The notes beneath the pieces are model-generated. The model searched no databases and was not told where the DNA came from. It was given only the letters and a program-made list of their open reading frames with translations. This document shows, piece by piece, positions 18,815 to 28,820 of a stretch of 64,000 bases of DNA. The stretch's first letter is position 1. Each line of letters begins with the position of its first letter. Made by a program: the position numbers and the translations under genes. Source of the stretch: Geodermatophilus sabuli. Lineage in GTDB: Bacteria; Actinomycetota; Actinomycetes; Mycobacteriales; Geodermatophilaceae. The stretch is taken from NCBI RefSeq assembly GCF_010686765.1, contig NZ_JAAGWF010000017.1, positions 124,001 to 188,000 of the forward strand. The letters are read 5' to 3'.

Positions 18815-18998
18815 CGAGTCCATGCCGGTACCCCAGCAGCCGGGTGGGACGGCGCGCGGGTGCCCGTCCACAGGACCGGCCGGTGTCCACAGATGCCCGG
18901 GCAGGGCTGCGGCGCCGTCCTGCGGGGACCGATCGTCCTCGGTGAGCCGGCACCCCGCCGGCCGCGCCGCCCCGGCGCACCAGACACCGAGGAGCACC

Positions 18999-19499
18999 GT
19001 GAACGACACCATCGTGACCGTCGTCGGAAACGTCGTCGACGCCCCGCGCCGCTTCCGGCCGGAGAGCGGCAGCCCGGTCACCAACTTCCGCATGGCCTCG
19101 ACCTCCCGGCGGTTCGACAACCGCAGCCAGGAGTTCGTCGACGGCGCCACCTTCTGGGTCGACGTCGAGTGCTGGAACGACCTGTCGGGCAACGTGTCCG
19201 GCAGCGTCAGCAAGGGCGACCCCGTGATCGTGCACGGGCAGCTGAGCACGCACAGCTGGGAGACCGACAGCGGCCGCCGGAGCATCCCGCGGATCAAGGC
19301 GTCCGCGGTCGGGCCGAACCTCGCCGCGGGACGGCGGAGTTCAAGCGCAGCCGGTCCTCCCGCAGCGCCGACCAGCGGGACGAGGGCGTGCCGGCTCCCG
19401 AGGCCTCCGGCACCGCCGGAGACGGCTTCCCGGGCGACCGCGAGATGCCGGTGGCCGGGCGGGACTACGTGGAGGGCACCGGGGCGTTGCACGAGGTGA
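18999..19499 (+). CDS. Single-stranded DNA-binding protein, with apparent C-terminal frameshift
   Basis: The OB fold is intact from GTG 18999 (preceded by GAGGAG): NDTIVTVVGNVVDAPRRFR, NFRMASTSRRFD, FWVDVECWNDL and GDPVIVHGQLSTHSWE are typical actinobacterial SSB strands, ending at SAVGPNLA. There the frame turns into an implausible Arg/Pro/Ala-rich tail that stops at 19499. The overlapping frame instead gives GTAEFKRS, the normal SSB continuation, and runs to a stop at 19532-19534. Adding one base near 19325 (a missing C so that Ala-Arg-Gly is read) would give a 178-residue protein. This is either a real frameshift mutation or a sequencing/assembly indel. The restored tail lacks the usual DDDIPF-type acidic tip, so it is probably a paralogue of the main SSB. 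Confidence 0.85.
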   Translation: MNDTIVTVVGNVVDAPRRFRPESGSPVTNFRMASTSRRFDNRSQEFVDGATFWVDVECWNDLSGNVSGSVSKGDPVIVHGQLSTHSWETDSGRRSIPRIKASAVGPNLAAGRRSSSAAGPPAAPTSGTRACRLPRPPAPPETASRATARCRWPGGTTWRAPGRCTR

Positions 19500-19635
19500 C
19501 CGTCGAGGACCTCGCCGAGCCCGCGCACGTCTAGTTGCCGCGGCTGGGAGGATCGACGGAGAGAACGCGGGGGGCGGGTCGGCACGCGGCCGGCCCGTCC
19601 TCCCCTCGTGAACCGACGGAAGGCTCCGAAGCCCA

Positions 19636-21306
<1,671 letters not shown>

Positions 21307-21329
21307 CGGAGGACCCCGAGCACCTGAAC

Positions 21330-21364
21330 GGCGGCCGGCCGGAGCCCAGCTCCGGCCGGCCGCC
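21330..21364 (+). terminator. Hairpin terminator after ettA
   Basis: A perfect 16-bp stem, GGCGGCCGGCCGGAGC (21330-21345) with its complement at 21349-21364 and a 3-nt loop, starts 23 bp after the ettA stop. Between stop and hairpin is GGAGGACCCCG, which is also the first part of the dispersed intergenic repeat. Confidence 0.8.
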
Positions 21365-21417
21365 GTCTGTCCGGGGGCGGGTACGCGGCCGGCGCGACGT
21401 ACGGCAGGGTGTCGGCC

Positions 21418-21834
21418 GTGAGGCACACCGTGCAGGTCCCGATGCGCTGGTCGGACATGGACGCCTACCAGCACATCAACAACGTGGCGTTCCTCGGCTA
21501 CTTCGAGATGGCGCGGGTGAGCCTGTTCTTCGAGCACCCCACGCACGACGAGCGGACCGGGATGCGCCGCGGGCTCGTCGTCGTCGGGCACGACATCCGG
21601 TACAAGCGGCCGGTCGTCTACGACGCCGAGCCGCTGGAGGTCCAGATCTGGGTCTCCGGGATCCGCTCGGCGTCCTTCTCCTGCCACTACGAGGCCTTCG
21701 ACCACGGGCAGCTCGCCGTCACCGGGAGCACCGTGCTGGCGCCGTTCGACTTCGCGCTGAACCGGCCACGCCGGCTCACCCCCGGGGAGAAGGAGTTCCT
21801 CGCTCGCTGGACCGACGACCAGCCCGCGGTCTGA
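21418..21834 (+). CDS. Acyl-CoA thioesterase, hot-dog fold (4HBT-like)
   Basis: A 138-residue hot-dog protein. The signature MRWSDMDAYQHINNVAFLGYFEMAR contains the catalytic aspartate of the 4-hydroxybenzoyl-CoA thioesterase group (D..xHxNN). The rest is a typical single-domain chain ending in EFLARW. GTG 21418 has AGGG 8 bp upstream; GTG 21409 is possible and would add three residues. It sits directly after the ettA terminator. In actinobacteria a thioesterase of this kind often follows ettA, consistent with a conserved pairing, but the acyl substrate is unknown. Confidence 0.88.
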   Translation: MRHTVQVPMRWSDMDAYQHINNVAFLGYFEMARVSLFFEHPTHDERTGMRRGLVVVGHDIRYKRPVVYDAEPLEVQIWVSGIRSASFSCHYEAFDHGQLAVTGSTVLAPFDFALNRPRRLTPGEKEFLARWTDDQPAV

Positions 21835-21877
21835 ACCGGGCGGTCAGGCGACAGGGACCGCGCCCGGCGGGCGGAGG

Positions 21878-22438
21878 TCAGGCACCGACGATGCGGGGCA
21901 CCGGCCGGTCGGCTCCCGTGGGCGCCCCACGGCCGGCTGCCTCCTGCTCCGTGACCGGGCGCACCGGAGCACCCTCGGCGATGGTGGCCCCGGTGAACAC
22001 GGCGGCGTTGATCCCGCCGCGGTGCACCATCGCCTTGACCAGGCGCGCTCCGGTCAGCCGCTCCAGGTGCGTGCACGGAGGGCAGCGCTTCATCCCGAAC
22101 AGCAGGGCGTCGCCGACGGCGAACCAGCGACCCACCAGGGACGGCAGGTCGATCCCGGTCGTCACCAGGTTGCGGCGGGTGTCGCCCGGCGTGAGCTCCG
22201 CGCCCGCCTCGGCAGCGACGGCGGCCACATCGGCGGCGTCGATCAGGGTGAGCTGCTTCTCCAGGTCCGGGTACTGCGCCCACGTCCCCCCGCCGAGGGC
22301 GTACCGGTCGCCCTCCAGGCCGCGGCCGGCCAGGAGCCGGGCTGACGGCACCCGCCGCATCGGAGCGGCCGCGGCATCGGTCAGCCAGATCCCGGTCAGC
22401 ACACCGGCCCCGCACCCGGGGCTCACCGACCTGCTCAC
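21878..22438 (-). CDS. MOSC-domain protein
   Basis: A 186-residue protein. The MOSC fold is indicated by the early GRGLEGDRYA, the loop LTPGDTRRNLVTTGIDLPSLVGRWFAVGDALLFG, and the CPPCTHLERL segment, where one cysteine corresponds to the conserved sulfur-carrying residue of MOSC proteins. Relatives (MocoS C-terminus, YiiM, YuaD) transfer sulfur or act on molybdenum-cofactor-bound substrates. The GTG start overlaps the bioN stop (GTGA), so translation is coupled to the biotin transporter, and it is the last gene of the bioY-bioM-bioN operon. That linkage is unusual and suggests a sulfur role connected to biotin, which is inference. Confidence 0.85.
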   Translation of the reverse strand: MSRSVSPGCGAGVLTGIWLTDAAAAPMRRVPSARLLAGRGLEGDRYALGGGTWAQYPDLEKQLTLIDAADVAAVAAEAGAELTPGDTRRNLVTTGIDLPSLVGRWFAVGDALLFGMKRCPPCTHLERLTGARLVKAMVHRGGINAAVFTGATIAEGAPVRPVTEQEAAGRGAPTGADRPVPRIVGA

Positions 22439-23082
22439 GCGGGCCCCACCGGACCGGCCGTCGGGCGCACCGGGCGCACCGGGGTGTCGTCGGCTCCTCG
22501 GGCGTCGAGAGCCTCGCTGAGCGTGTGCGCCATCTGCAGTACCGCGATGACCAGCGGCACGAGCACCGACAGTCGCACCCGCTCGGCGCCCCGGGCGGCC
22601 TGTGCCTCCCGGATCCGGGCCGCGCGCTCGGCCAGCAGCGGGATGAAGCGCAGGGTCATCGCGATCACCAGCCCCACCCGCGCGGGCCGGACACCCACCA
22701 GCCGCAGCGGCCGGGCCAGCCACTCCACGACCGCCACCAGCGCGGTCACCCGCGTGGTCGCGGTGACCACCGCGGCGGCCAGGACCAGCGTGAGCAGGCG
22801 CAGCACCGCCACCGCCCCGGTCAGCGGCCCCGTCACGAGCAGGTGGACGACGAACAGTGCCGCCAGCCAGATCCACACCGGCCGCACCTGCGCCCAGAGC
22901 GCCGGGCCGGGCAGCCGCGCTCCCACCACCCCGACCGCCAGCACGACCACCAGCGCCCCGGCCACCACCTCGACCCGCGACACGAGGAACAAGCCGATGC
23001 CGAGCGCCGCCAGCGCGGCCAGCTTCAGGCCCGCCGACGCGCGGTGCACCGGGCTGGTGCCCGGGAGGTACAGCGACAGCAT
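22435..23082 (-). CDS. bioN: ECF transporter transmembrane protein (EcfT/BioN)
   Basis: A 215-residue integral membrane protein with about 5 hydrophobic helices and the EcfT coupling motifs in the last third: ARIREAQAARGAE, the Ala-Arg-Gly type motif that contacts the ATPase, and a second EALDARGAD. It overlaps the bioM stop by one base pair arrangement (ATG within CATCA). Together with BioM and BioY it makes the energy-coupling-factor biotin importer. EcfT links the ATPase to the substrate-binding S component. Confidence 0.9.
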   Translation of the reverse strand: MLSLYLPGTSPVHRASAGLKLAALAALGIGLFLVSRVEVVAGALVVVLAVGVVGARLPGPALWAQVRPVWIWLAALFVVHLLVTGPLTGAVAVLRLLTLVLAAAVVTATTRVTALVAVVEWLARPLRLVGVRPARVGLVIAMTLRFIPLLAERAARIREAQAARGAERVRLSVLVPLVIAVLQMAHTLSEALDARGADDTPVRPVRPTAGPVGPA

Positions 23083-23813
23083 CAGCCCATCCTCGCCACG
23101 TACCAGGGCACCGTCTCCGCGGGGGAGCCGTCGGCGGCCACGCGACCGTCCTCGAACACCAGCACCCGGTCGAAGTCCGCCAGCAGGTCCAGGTCGTGAG
23201 TGACCACCACGACGTCCTGCTCGAGCTGCTCGATCACGCGGGACACCCGCCGCGTGTTGGCGAGGTCCAGCAGGGTGGTCGGCTCGTCGAACACGATCCG
23301 CTCCGGGCGCATGACCAGCACGCCCGCGATCGCCAGCAGCTGCTTCTGCCCGCCCGAGAGCAGGTGCGCCGGGTGGTCACGGTGCCCGTCGAGGCCGTAC
23401 CGCACCAGGACGTCGTCCACCCGCCGGGCGATCTCCGCAGGCTCCACGCCCTGGTTGGTCGGTCCGAAGGCGAGGTCCTCCGCGACGGTGGGGTGCACGA
23501 TCTGGGCGTCGGGGTCCTGGAAGACGAACCCGACCCGGCGGCGCACCTCCCTCGCCCGGCTCCGGGTGTCGAGGCCGTCGACGAGCACGGTCCCCGAGGC
23601 CGGCACGACCAGCCCGTTGAGCAGCCGGGCGAAGGTGCTCTTGCCCGACCCGTTGCCGCCGATGACGCCCACCCGCGCCTCGGTCAGGGTGAGGGACACC
23701 GACGACAGCACGGTGCGGTCGCCGTAGGCGTGCGTCACGTCCCGGACCTCCACCGCCGTCCGCGGGAGCGTCTCCGCAGGCGCCGTGGCGGCCCCGCGCC
23801 GTGCCCACCGCAT
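23082..23813 (-). CDS. bioM: ECF biotin transporter ATPase (BioM)
   Basis: A 243-residue single ABC ATPase. Walker [11 protein letters not shown]-loop [11 protein letters not shown] (the ECF-type DPDxQ), signature [12 protein letters not shown], Walker [13 protein letters not shown] and H-loop VVVTHDLDL are all intact. It lies 8 bp downstream of bioY and overlaps bioN, in the classic bioY-bioM-bioN order. It hydrolyses ATP at the inner face of the membrane to drive import by BioY and BioN. Confidence 0.93.
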   Translation of the reverse strand: MRWARRGAATAPAETLPRTAVEVRDVTHAYGDRTVLSSVSLTLTEARVGVIGGNGSGKSTFARLLNGLVVPASGTVLVDGLDTRSRAREVRRRVGFVFQDPDAQIVHPTVAEDLAFGPTNQGVEPAEIARRVDDVLVRYGLDGHRDHPAHLLSGGQKQLLAIAGVLVMRPERIVFDEPTTLLDLANTRRVSRVIEQLEQDVVVVTHDLDLLADFDRVLVFEDGRVAADGSPAETVPWYVARMG

Positions 23814-23821
23814 GCGAGGGC

Positions 23822-24388
23822 TCAGCCGGCGGTGGCGCGCCGGCCGGGCAGCTCGATCACCGGGTAGGCGCGGCGGACGGCGACCGCGACCACCGAGGCG
23901 GCCACCGCCTTGACCACGTCACCGGGGACGAACGCCAGTGACCCCGTGAACGACGTCCACAGCGGGACGTCGGCGTAGAGGCTGGTGAACGGGACGCCGA
24001 TCGCGTAGATGACGACGACGCCGCCGACCAGGTTGGCCACCAGCGCCCAGGCGAGGTTGAACCGGCGCCAGGTCAGCTGCGTGAGCCAGCCGATCACGAA
24101 CGCGGCGACCGGCCAGCTGTAGAGGTAGCCGGCCGTCGGGCCGACGAAGACGCCCAGCCCGCCACGGCCGCCGGACAGCACCGGAGCCCCCACGGCGACC
24201 ACGGCCAGGAAGACCAGCAGCGCCAGACCCCCCCGACGGGCGCCGAGCACCGAGCCGGCCAGCATCACGCCGAGGGTCTGCGCCGTGATCGGCACCGGGA
24301 TCCCCGGCACGGGAACCGGCGGCAGCAGCCCCAGCACGGCCACGATCGCGGCGAAGAGCGCGACGTAGGCGAGGTCCCTGGTCTTCAC
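23822..24388 (-). CDS. bioY: Biotin transporter substrate-binding protein BioY
   Basis: A 188-residue integral membrane S component of the biotin ECF transporter, with about six hydrophobic helices. The family motif [17 protein letters not shown] (BioY GG.GG...GPTxGY) is present, as is the N-terminal [18 protein letters not shown] loop. The GTG at 24388 is chosen because AGGAG precedes it at normal spacing. It heads the operon bioY-bioM-bioN-MOSC. The long upstream region (24389-24983) shows no biotin-repressor palindrome that I can recognise. Confidence 0.95.
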   Translation of the reverse strand: MKTRDLAYVALFAAIVAVLGLLPPVPVPGIPVPITAQTLGVMLAGSVLGARRGGLALLVFLAVVAVGAPVLSGGRGGLGVFVGPTAGYLYSWPVAAFVIGWLTQLTWRRFNLAWALVANLVGGVVVIYAIGVPFTSLYADVPLWTSFTGSLAFVPGDVVKAVAASVVAVAVRRAYPVIELPGRRATAG

Positions 24389-24983
24389 GGCGCTCTCCTC
24401 ATGACGGCGGGGCGGTGCCCGCCCGTTCGGTCCCCCGCGGAACGTACCCGAGGCCGGGGCGGCGGCCGCCGCGCGGTTTCCGTCCGCCCCCGGGTCCGTG
24501 GCCCACCCTCGTCCCGGTCGCCTCCGGCGCCGCCGGGGCACCCCCGGAGCCGGTCGCGGTCGGTGTCGACGCGCTCACCTGCAGATACGTCGGCCGGTTT
24601 GCCCGGCCTCCCGGGGGCGTGTTTGTGTGGGGGTCTTGAGCCCCTCGTCGGAAGCGGATCGTGGCATGGCAACCGGGTGGTGGGCGTCCCTGTGGTCGGG
24701 GGGACGCTCCGCACCGCGCGAGCTCCCCGCGGTCCAGCCGCAGGGTGCGGACCGGGAGACCCCCCGGCCCGCACGGCACCCGCCGGTCGTGCCTCCCGCT
24801 CCCGGCGAGACGGCTCGGGACCGCGCTCCCACCGGTGCGACACGCGTCGGCGGGACGGCGACGCCGCCCCGGCACACCGCGCGCCGACAGGTGTCCGGCT
24901 CGTCCGGTCCACCCGGGGCACCTCCCGACCGGACCCACAGCACCCCGCTGTGGTCCTCCCACGAGACGACAGGAGCTCCATCC
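24389..24983. other. Intergenic region between divergent bioY and Roadblock-like gene
   Basis: About 595 bp with no supportable gene. The composition is extremely GC-rich. It must carry the promoters for bioY (minus) and the Roadblock-like gene (plus). A GGGGTC-TTGA-GCCCC type imperfect palindrome lies near 24629-24645, and a GTTCGG...CGCGGAAC inverted pair near 24421-24442. Neither matches a known operator. The first part reads open on several frames, but protein content is low-complexity and unlike a real gene. Confidence 0.5.
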
Positions 24984-25352
24984 GTGGCACATCTCGACAA
25001 CGTCATCGCCGACCTGCTCGCGATCGACGGCGCCAGCGGCGCCGCGATCGTCGACATCGACAGCGGGATGGCCCTCGCGGCCGGCGGCACGCCCGGGTTC
25101 GACCTCAACGTCGCGGCCGCCGGCAACTCGAACGTGGTGCGGGCGAAGCTCCGGACCATCTCCGACCTCGAGCTCAAGGACGAGATCGAGGACGTCCTGA
25201 TCACGTTGCAGAACCAGTACCACCTGATCAACGTGCTCAAGGGGCAGGGCAACTCCGGCCTGTTCATCTACCTGGTGCTCAACCGCGTGACCGCGAACCT
25301 CGCCCTCGCCCGGCACAAGCTCAGGGCCGTCGCGAGCACCGTCAGCGTCTGA
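24984..25352 (+). CDS. Roadblock/LC7-like conserved actinobacterial protein
   Basis: A 122-residue protein from GTG 24984 with AGGAG 8 bp upstream. The pattern LDNVIADLLAIDGASGAAIVDIDSGMALAAGG..NVAAAGNSNVVRAK, then DVLITLQNQYHLINVL and FIYLVLNR, is that of short Roadblock/LC7-fold proteins common in actinobacteria, which associate with small GTPases or sensor proteins (for example the MglB or CvnB type). Here no GTPase or conservon partner is adjacent. It is monocistronic, with a hairpin 9 bp after the stop. Function is inferred only from the fold. Confidence 0.8.
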   Translation: MAHLDNVIADLLAIDGASGAAIVDIDSGMALAAGGTPGFDLNVAAAGNSNVVRAKLRTISDLELKDEIEDVLITLQNQYHLINVLKGQGNSGLFIYLVLNRVTANLALARHKLRAVASTVSV

Positions 25353-25360
25353 TCCGCCGC

Positions 25361-25392
25361 GGCGCCGCCGGGCCCACGGGCCGGGCGGCGCC
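25361..25392 (+). terminator. Hairpin after the Roadblock-like gene
   Basis: GGCGCCGCC (25361-25369) pairs with GGCGGCGCC (25384-25392), with an inner GGCC/GGCC pair, starting 9 bp after the stop. It is GC-rich with no U-tract. Confidence 0.65.
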
Positions 25393-25429
25393 GGCGGTCG
25401 CCGACGCCCCGCTCGCCCTGTGACGACGC

Positions 25430-25485
25430 GTCGGCCTCCTGCAGGGGCCCGCCACGAGTCCGCGGGCCGGGGGCAGGCTCCTCTG
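25430..25485 (-). repeat. Copy of dispersed intergenic palindromic repeat
   Basis: Read on the minus strand directly after the ABC ATPase stop: CAGAGGAGCCTGCCCCC...GACTCG.GGCGGG.CCCTGCAGG. It aligns with the copy after the DsbA-like gene (43688), including the CAGAGGA start and the CCTGCAG end. Confidence 0.7.
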
Positions 25486-27021
25486 TCAGGCGGCGGCCGT
25501 GGCCGCCTCGACGATCCGCTCCCGCACCGCGTCGACGGCCAGTTCCCCGGTGTCGATCCAGCGGGCCACGCGGCCATCGGCCACGATGCCGACGCGGTCG
25601 CAGAAGTCGGCCAGTTCATCGGGGTCCACCGACACCACGACGACCGAGGTCCCGTGCGCGGTCGCCTCGTCGAGCAGTTGGCGCACCTGCTGGCGGGCCC
25701 GGACGTCGAGGCCGCGGGCGGGCTCGTGCAGCACGACGACGTCGCGGGCCGAGGCCATCCACCGGGCCAGTGCCAGCTTGTGCTGGTCGCCACCGGACAG
25801 CGCGCCGACGGAGGTCCGGATGCTCAGCGTCTTGACGTCGAGGCTGTGGACGGTCTTGATGACCCGGCGCAGCGAGGCGATCTCCTTGCGGAGGTCGGTG
25901 AGCGCACCCCACGGCTCGTCGGTGAGGGTGCGGGCGATCGTCTCGCCGGGGTCGACCCCGTAGGCGTCCTCGTCGGGCCGGTACGCGGGCAGCCGCAGGG
26001 CCTCGACGTCGGCCGAGGGGGTCAGCAGGCGCGGCTCGCCGTGCAGCAGCGCCTCGTCGCTGAGCGCCGGCAGCTCTCCGGTCAGCGCCCCGGCGATCTC
26101 GCGGACGCCGGAGGTGCGGTGCCCCGTGAGCCCGACGACCTCGCCCCGGCGGAGCACGAGGTCGACGCCCTCCACCGCGCCGGGTACCCGCAGGTTGCGG
26201 ACCTGCAGGGCGACCTCGTCGGAGCGGGCCGGCCGGGCCGGTGCGGGGAGCGGGGCGTCCTCCGCTCGGGACGACTGCAGGGCTGCCGGTTGCCGGCGCA
26301 CCGGCAGCGAGACCGGCCCGCCCACCGTCTCCCCGGCCAGCCGGACCGGGTCCAGGGACGCGCTCGGCCGGTCGAGGGCGATCCGGCCCTCCCGCAGCAC
26401 CAGCACCCGGTCGACCACCTCGAGCATCTCGGGCAGCCGGTGGCTGATGTAGAGCACCCCCCGCCCCTGCCGGCTCAGCCGGGCGGCGACGGCGTGCAGG
26501 CGGGTGACCTCCGAGGGCAGCAGGACCGCCGACACCTCGTCGAGCACGACCAGCCGGGTGTCCTCGGCGAGCACGCGGGCGGTCTCCACCAAGGGGTGCA
26601 CGAAGTGCGGCAGCTCTCCGACGAGGTCGTCCGGGTCCGCGTCGAGGTCGACCTCGCGGCACAGGACCCGTGCCTGCTCGCGCAGCTCCGACTGCTGGCG
26701 CCCGGCCTGCGGCGTGCCACGGAACACGGCCTGGGCGACGGTGAGCTCCGGGTCGATCGTGACCAGCTGCTCGACGACCCCGACGCCGAGATGACAGGCG
26801 TCCTGGGCCGACAGGGGGGCGTAGGGATGGCCGAGCAGCGTCATCGTCCCAGCATCGGCCGGGGTGATCCCCGAGACGATGTCGCCGAGGGTCGACTTCC
26901 CCGCCCCGTTGGTGCCGACGAGCCCGACGATCTCGCCCGCGCCGATGGTGAAGGACACGTCCCGCAGGACCCGCCGTCCTCCGAAGGACTTGGTCATGCC
27001 CTCGACGGACAGCAGTGTCAT
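25486..27021 (-). CDS. Sugar-type ABC transporter ATPase with two NBDs (RbsA/MglA-like), orphan
   Basis: A 511-residue tandem ATPase of the ribose/galactose importer type. NBD1 has an intact Walker A (GTNGAGKST, 36-44), but its signature is LPHFVHPLVETARV rather than the usual LS...Q form; Walker B is LVVLDEVSAVL. NBD2 has a replaced Walker A (GLTGHRTSGVRE), as in RbsA-type second domains, a normal signature LSGGDQHKLALARW, and Walker B VVVLHEPARGLD with histidine in place of the Walker-B aspartate. No permease or solute-binding gene is adjacent, so it either serves a distant transporter or has another role. The start at 27021 is an ATG. Confidence 0.85.
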   Translation of the reverse strand: MTLLSVEGMTKSFGGRRVLRDVSFTIGAGEIVGLVGTNGAGKSTLGDIVSGITPADAGTMTLLGHPYAPLSAQDACHLGVGVVEQLVTIDPELTVAQAVFRGTPQAGRQQSELREQARVLCREVDLDADPDDLVGELPHFVHPLVETARVLAEDTRLVVLDEVSAVLLPSEVTRLHAVAARLSRQGRGVLYISHRLPEMLEVVDRVLVLREGRIALDRPSASLDPVRLAGETVGGPVSLPVRRQPAALQSSRAEDAPLPAPARPARSDEVALQVRNLRVPGAVEGVDLVLRRGEVVGLTGHRTSGVREIAGALTGELPALSDEALLHGEPRLLTPSADVEALRLPAYRPDEDAYGVDPGETIARTLTDEPWGALTDLRKEIASLRRVIKTVHSLDVKTLSIRTSVGALSGGDQHKLALARWMASARDVVVLHEPARGLDVRARQQVRQLLDEATAHGTSVVVVSVDPDELADFCDRVGIVADGRVARWIDTGELAVDAVRERIVEAATAAA

Positions 27022-27203
27022 GGGCGGGCGGCCTCCCGGGCGTGGTCCCCGACCGCGGGGTCGGTCGATCGTCGCGTCAGCGTCCCCCGCGACGCATCGT
27101 CACGGCTCCGATGCTACCCGCGCACGGCATCGGCGCTCCCCGGGGCACGGCGACCGACCGGCGAGCGACCGGCCGCCGACGGGCCGCCGTCCGGTGTCGG
27201 CCG

Positions 27204-28820
27204 TCAGGCCCGCACCCACACCGCGGCGTCGGCGGGCAGGACCCCGCCGGTCACGTCGGCGCTCGCCAGCAGGACCTCGCCCTCCGGCAGCCGGACGGCG
27301 CGCGCCGACAGGTTGAGCAGGCAGACCAGCCCACCGGGCCGCCGGAACGCGAGGCACCCCTCCGGCGCGGGCAGCCACTGCAGCGCGTCCCCGGCGAACG
27401 CCGACGACGTCCGCCGCAGCGCCAGCGCGGACCGGTACAGCGACAGCATCGAACCCCGGTCGGCCGCCTGCGCCTCGACGGTGAGCGCCGCCCAGCCCTC
27501 CGGCATGGGCAGCCAGGAGTCCGGCCGGTCCGAGAACCCGTAGGACGGCGCCGTGCCCGACCAGGGGACGGGAATCCGGCAGGCGTCGCGGCCCCGCTCG
27601 GCGTGCCCCGACCGCTCCCAGATCGGGTCCTGGAGCGCCTCGTCGGGCAGGTCCACGTCGGGCATGCCGAGCTCGTCGCCGTTGTACACGTAGGCCACGC
27701 CGGGCAGGGCCAGCTGCAGCAGTGCCGCCGCCCGGGCCCGCCGGGTGCCCAGCTCACCCCCGCCGTAACGGGTGACGTGCCGCGGGCGGTCGTGGTTGGA
27801 CAGCACCCAGCAGGCCGGCGCGGGGGTGCCGGACACGGTGGCCAGCGAGTGCACGACGGCGTCCCGGAGGTCGTCGGCCGACCAGTCGGCGGTCAGCAGC
27901 TTGAAGTTGAACGCCAGCTGCAGCTCGTCGGGCCGCAGGTACTGCGCCAGCCGCTCGTCGTCGGAGACCCAGACCTCGCCGACGGCCATCGTGCCGGGGT
28001 GCTCGTCGAGCACCGCGCGGATGCGCCGGTGCACCTCGTGCACGCCGTCCTGGTCGAACCGGTGGTCGCCGGGCCCGTGGTCGTCGAGCAGCCCGGTGTC
28101 CTCCATGGGCTGCATGTCCGGGAGCCCGTCCGGCTTGGCCATGCCGTGCGCGACGTCGATGCGGAAGCCGTCGACCCCGCGGGCCAGCCAGAACCGCATC
28201 GTCGTCTCGAGGTCGGCGAGCACCTCGGCGTCGGTGAAGTCCAGGTCGGGCTGCTCGGGGGCGAAGATGTGCAGGTACCACTGGCCGTCCGGCACCCGGC
28301 TCCACGCCGAGCCGCCGAAGACCGAGGGCCAGTTGTTGGGCGGCTCGCTGCCGTCCGGGCCGCGGCCGTCGCGGAAGAGGTAGCGCGCCCGCTCGGGCGA
28401 GCCAGGCCCGGCGGCCAGCGCCGCGGCGAACCACTCGTGCTGGTGCGAGCTGTGGTTGGGCACCAGGTCGATGGTCACCCGGAGTCCCGCGGCGTGGGCC
28501 TCGGCCAGCAGCGCGTCGAACTCGGCCAGGTCGCCGAAGGCCGGCTCGACGTCACGCGGGTCGGCGACGTCGTAGCCGTGGTCGGCCATGGGGGAGGGGT
28601 AGAACGGCGTGATCCACAGCGCGTCGATGCCCAGCTCCACCAGGTGCGGCAGGCGCGCCCGGATGCCGGCCAGGTCGCCGACGCCGTCGCCGTTCCCGTC
28701 GGCGAAGCTCCGGATGTAGACCTGGTAGAAGACGGCCTCGCGCCACCACGACAGGACCTGGTCCCCCTCACCCCTCGCAGGCTCGGGGCGAGCCCCTGCA
28801 CGAGGCCGTGACCCCGTCAC
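27204..28820 (-). CDS. aglA: GH13 alpha-glucosidase (oligo-1,6-glucosidase-type)
   Basis: A glycoside hydrolase family 13 enzyme of about 515-540 residues. It begins in earnest at [15 protein letters not shown], with catalytic nucleophile aspartate in DGFRIDVAH, acid/base glutamate in AVGEVWV, transition-state aspartate in LSNHDRPR, and a Ca/loop motif DLVPNHSS. It cleaves alpha-glucosides from the non-reducing end. The frame allows a GTG start at 28820 that overlaps the globin stop (GTGA), giving 538 residues, but the segment from 28751 to 28808 is a copy of the dispersed intergenic repeat. A CTG at 28754 with GAGGGGG upstream would give 516 residues. It follows the globin gene as in M. tuberculosis (glbO-aglA). 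Confidence 0.9.
   Translation of the reverse strand: MTGSRPRAGARPEPARGEGDQVLSWWREAVFYQVYIRSFADGNGDGVGDLAGIRARLPHLVELGIDALWITPFYPSPMADHGYDVADPRDVEPAFGDLAEFDALLAEAHAAGLRVTIDLVPNHSSHQHEWFAAALAAGPGSPERARYLFRDGRGPDGSEPPNNWPSVFGGSAWSRVPDGQWYLHIFAPEQPDLDFTDAEVLADLETTMRFWLARGVDGFRIDVAHGMAKPDGLPDMQPMEDTGLLDDHGPGDHRFDQDGVHEVHRRIRAVLDEHPGTMAVGEVWVSDDERLAQYLRPDELQLAFNFKLLTADWSADDLRDAVVHSLATVSGTPAPACWVLSNHDRPRHVTRYGGGELGTRRARAAALLQLALPGVAYVYNGDELGMPDVDLPDEALQDPIWERSGHAERGRDACRIPVPWSGTAPSYGFSDRPDSWLPMPEGWAALTVEAQAADRGSMLSLYRSALALRRTSSAFAGDALQWLPAPEGCLAFRRPGGLVCLLNLSARAVRLPEGEVLLASADVTGGVLPADAAVWVRA
28751..28808 (+). repeat. Copy of dispersed intergenic repeat overlapping the aglA start region
   Basis: AGGACCTGGTCCCCCTCACCCCTCGC-GGCTCGGGGCGAG-CCCTGCACGAGGCC aligns along its length with the copy at 36639 (plus orientation). 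It lies between the globin stop and the first conserved residues of the alpha-glucosidase. Either it is transcribed spacer or it is translated as the extra N-terminus. Confidence 0.6.

Noticed and set aside
24401-24980. Open frames in the bioY/Roadblock intergenic region.
   Set aside because: Arg/Pro/Gly-rich sequence, no family, and no consistent codon bias.
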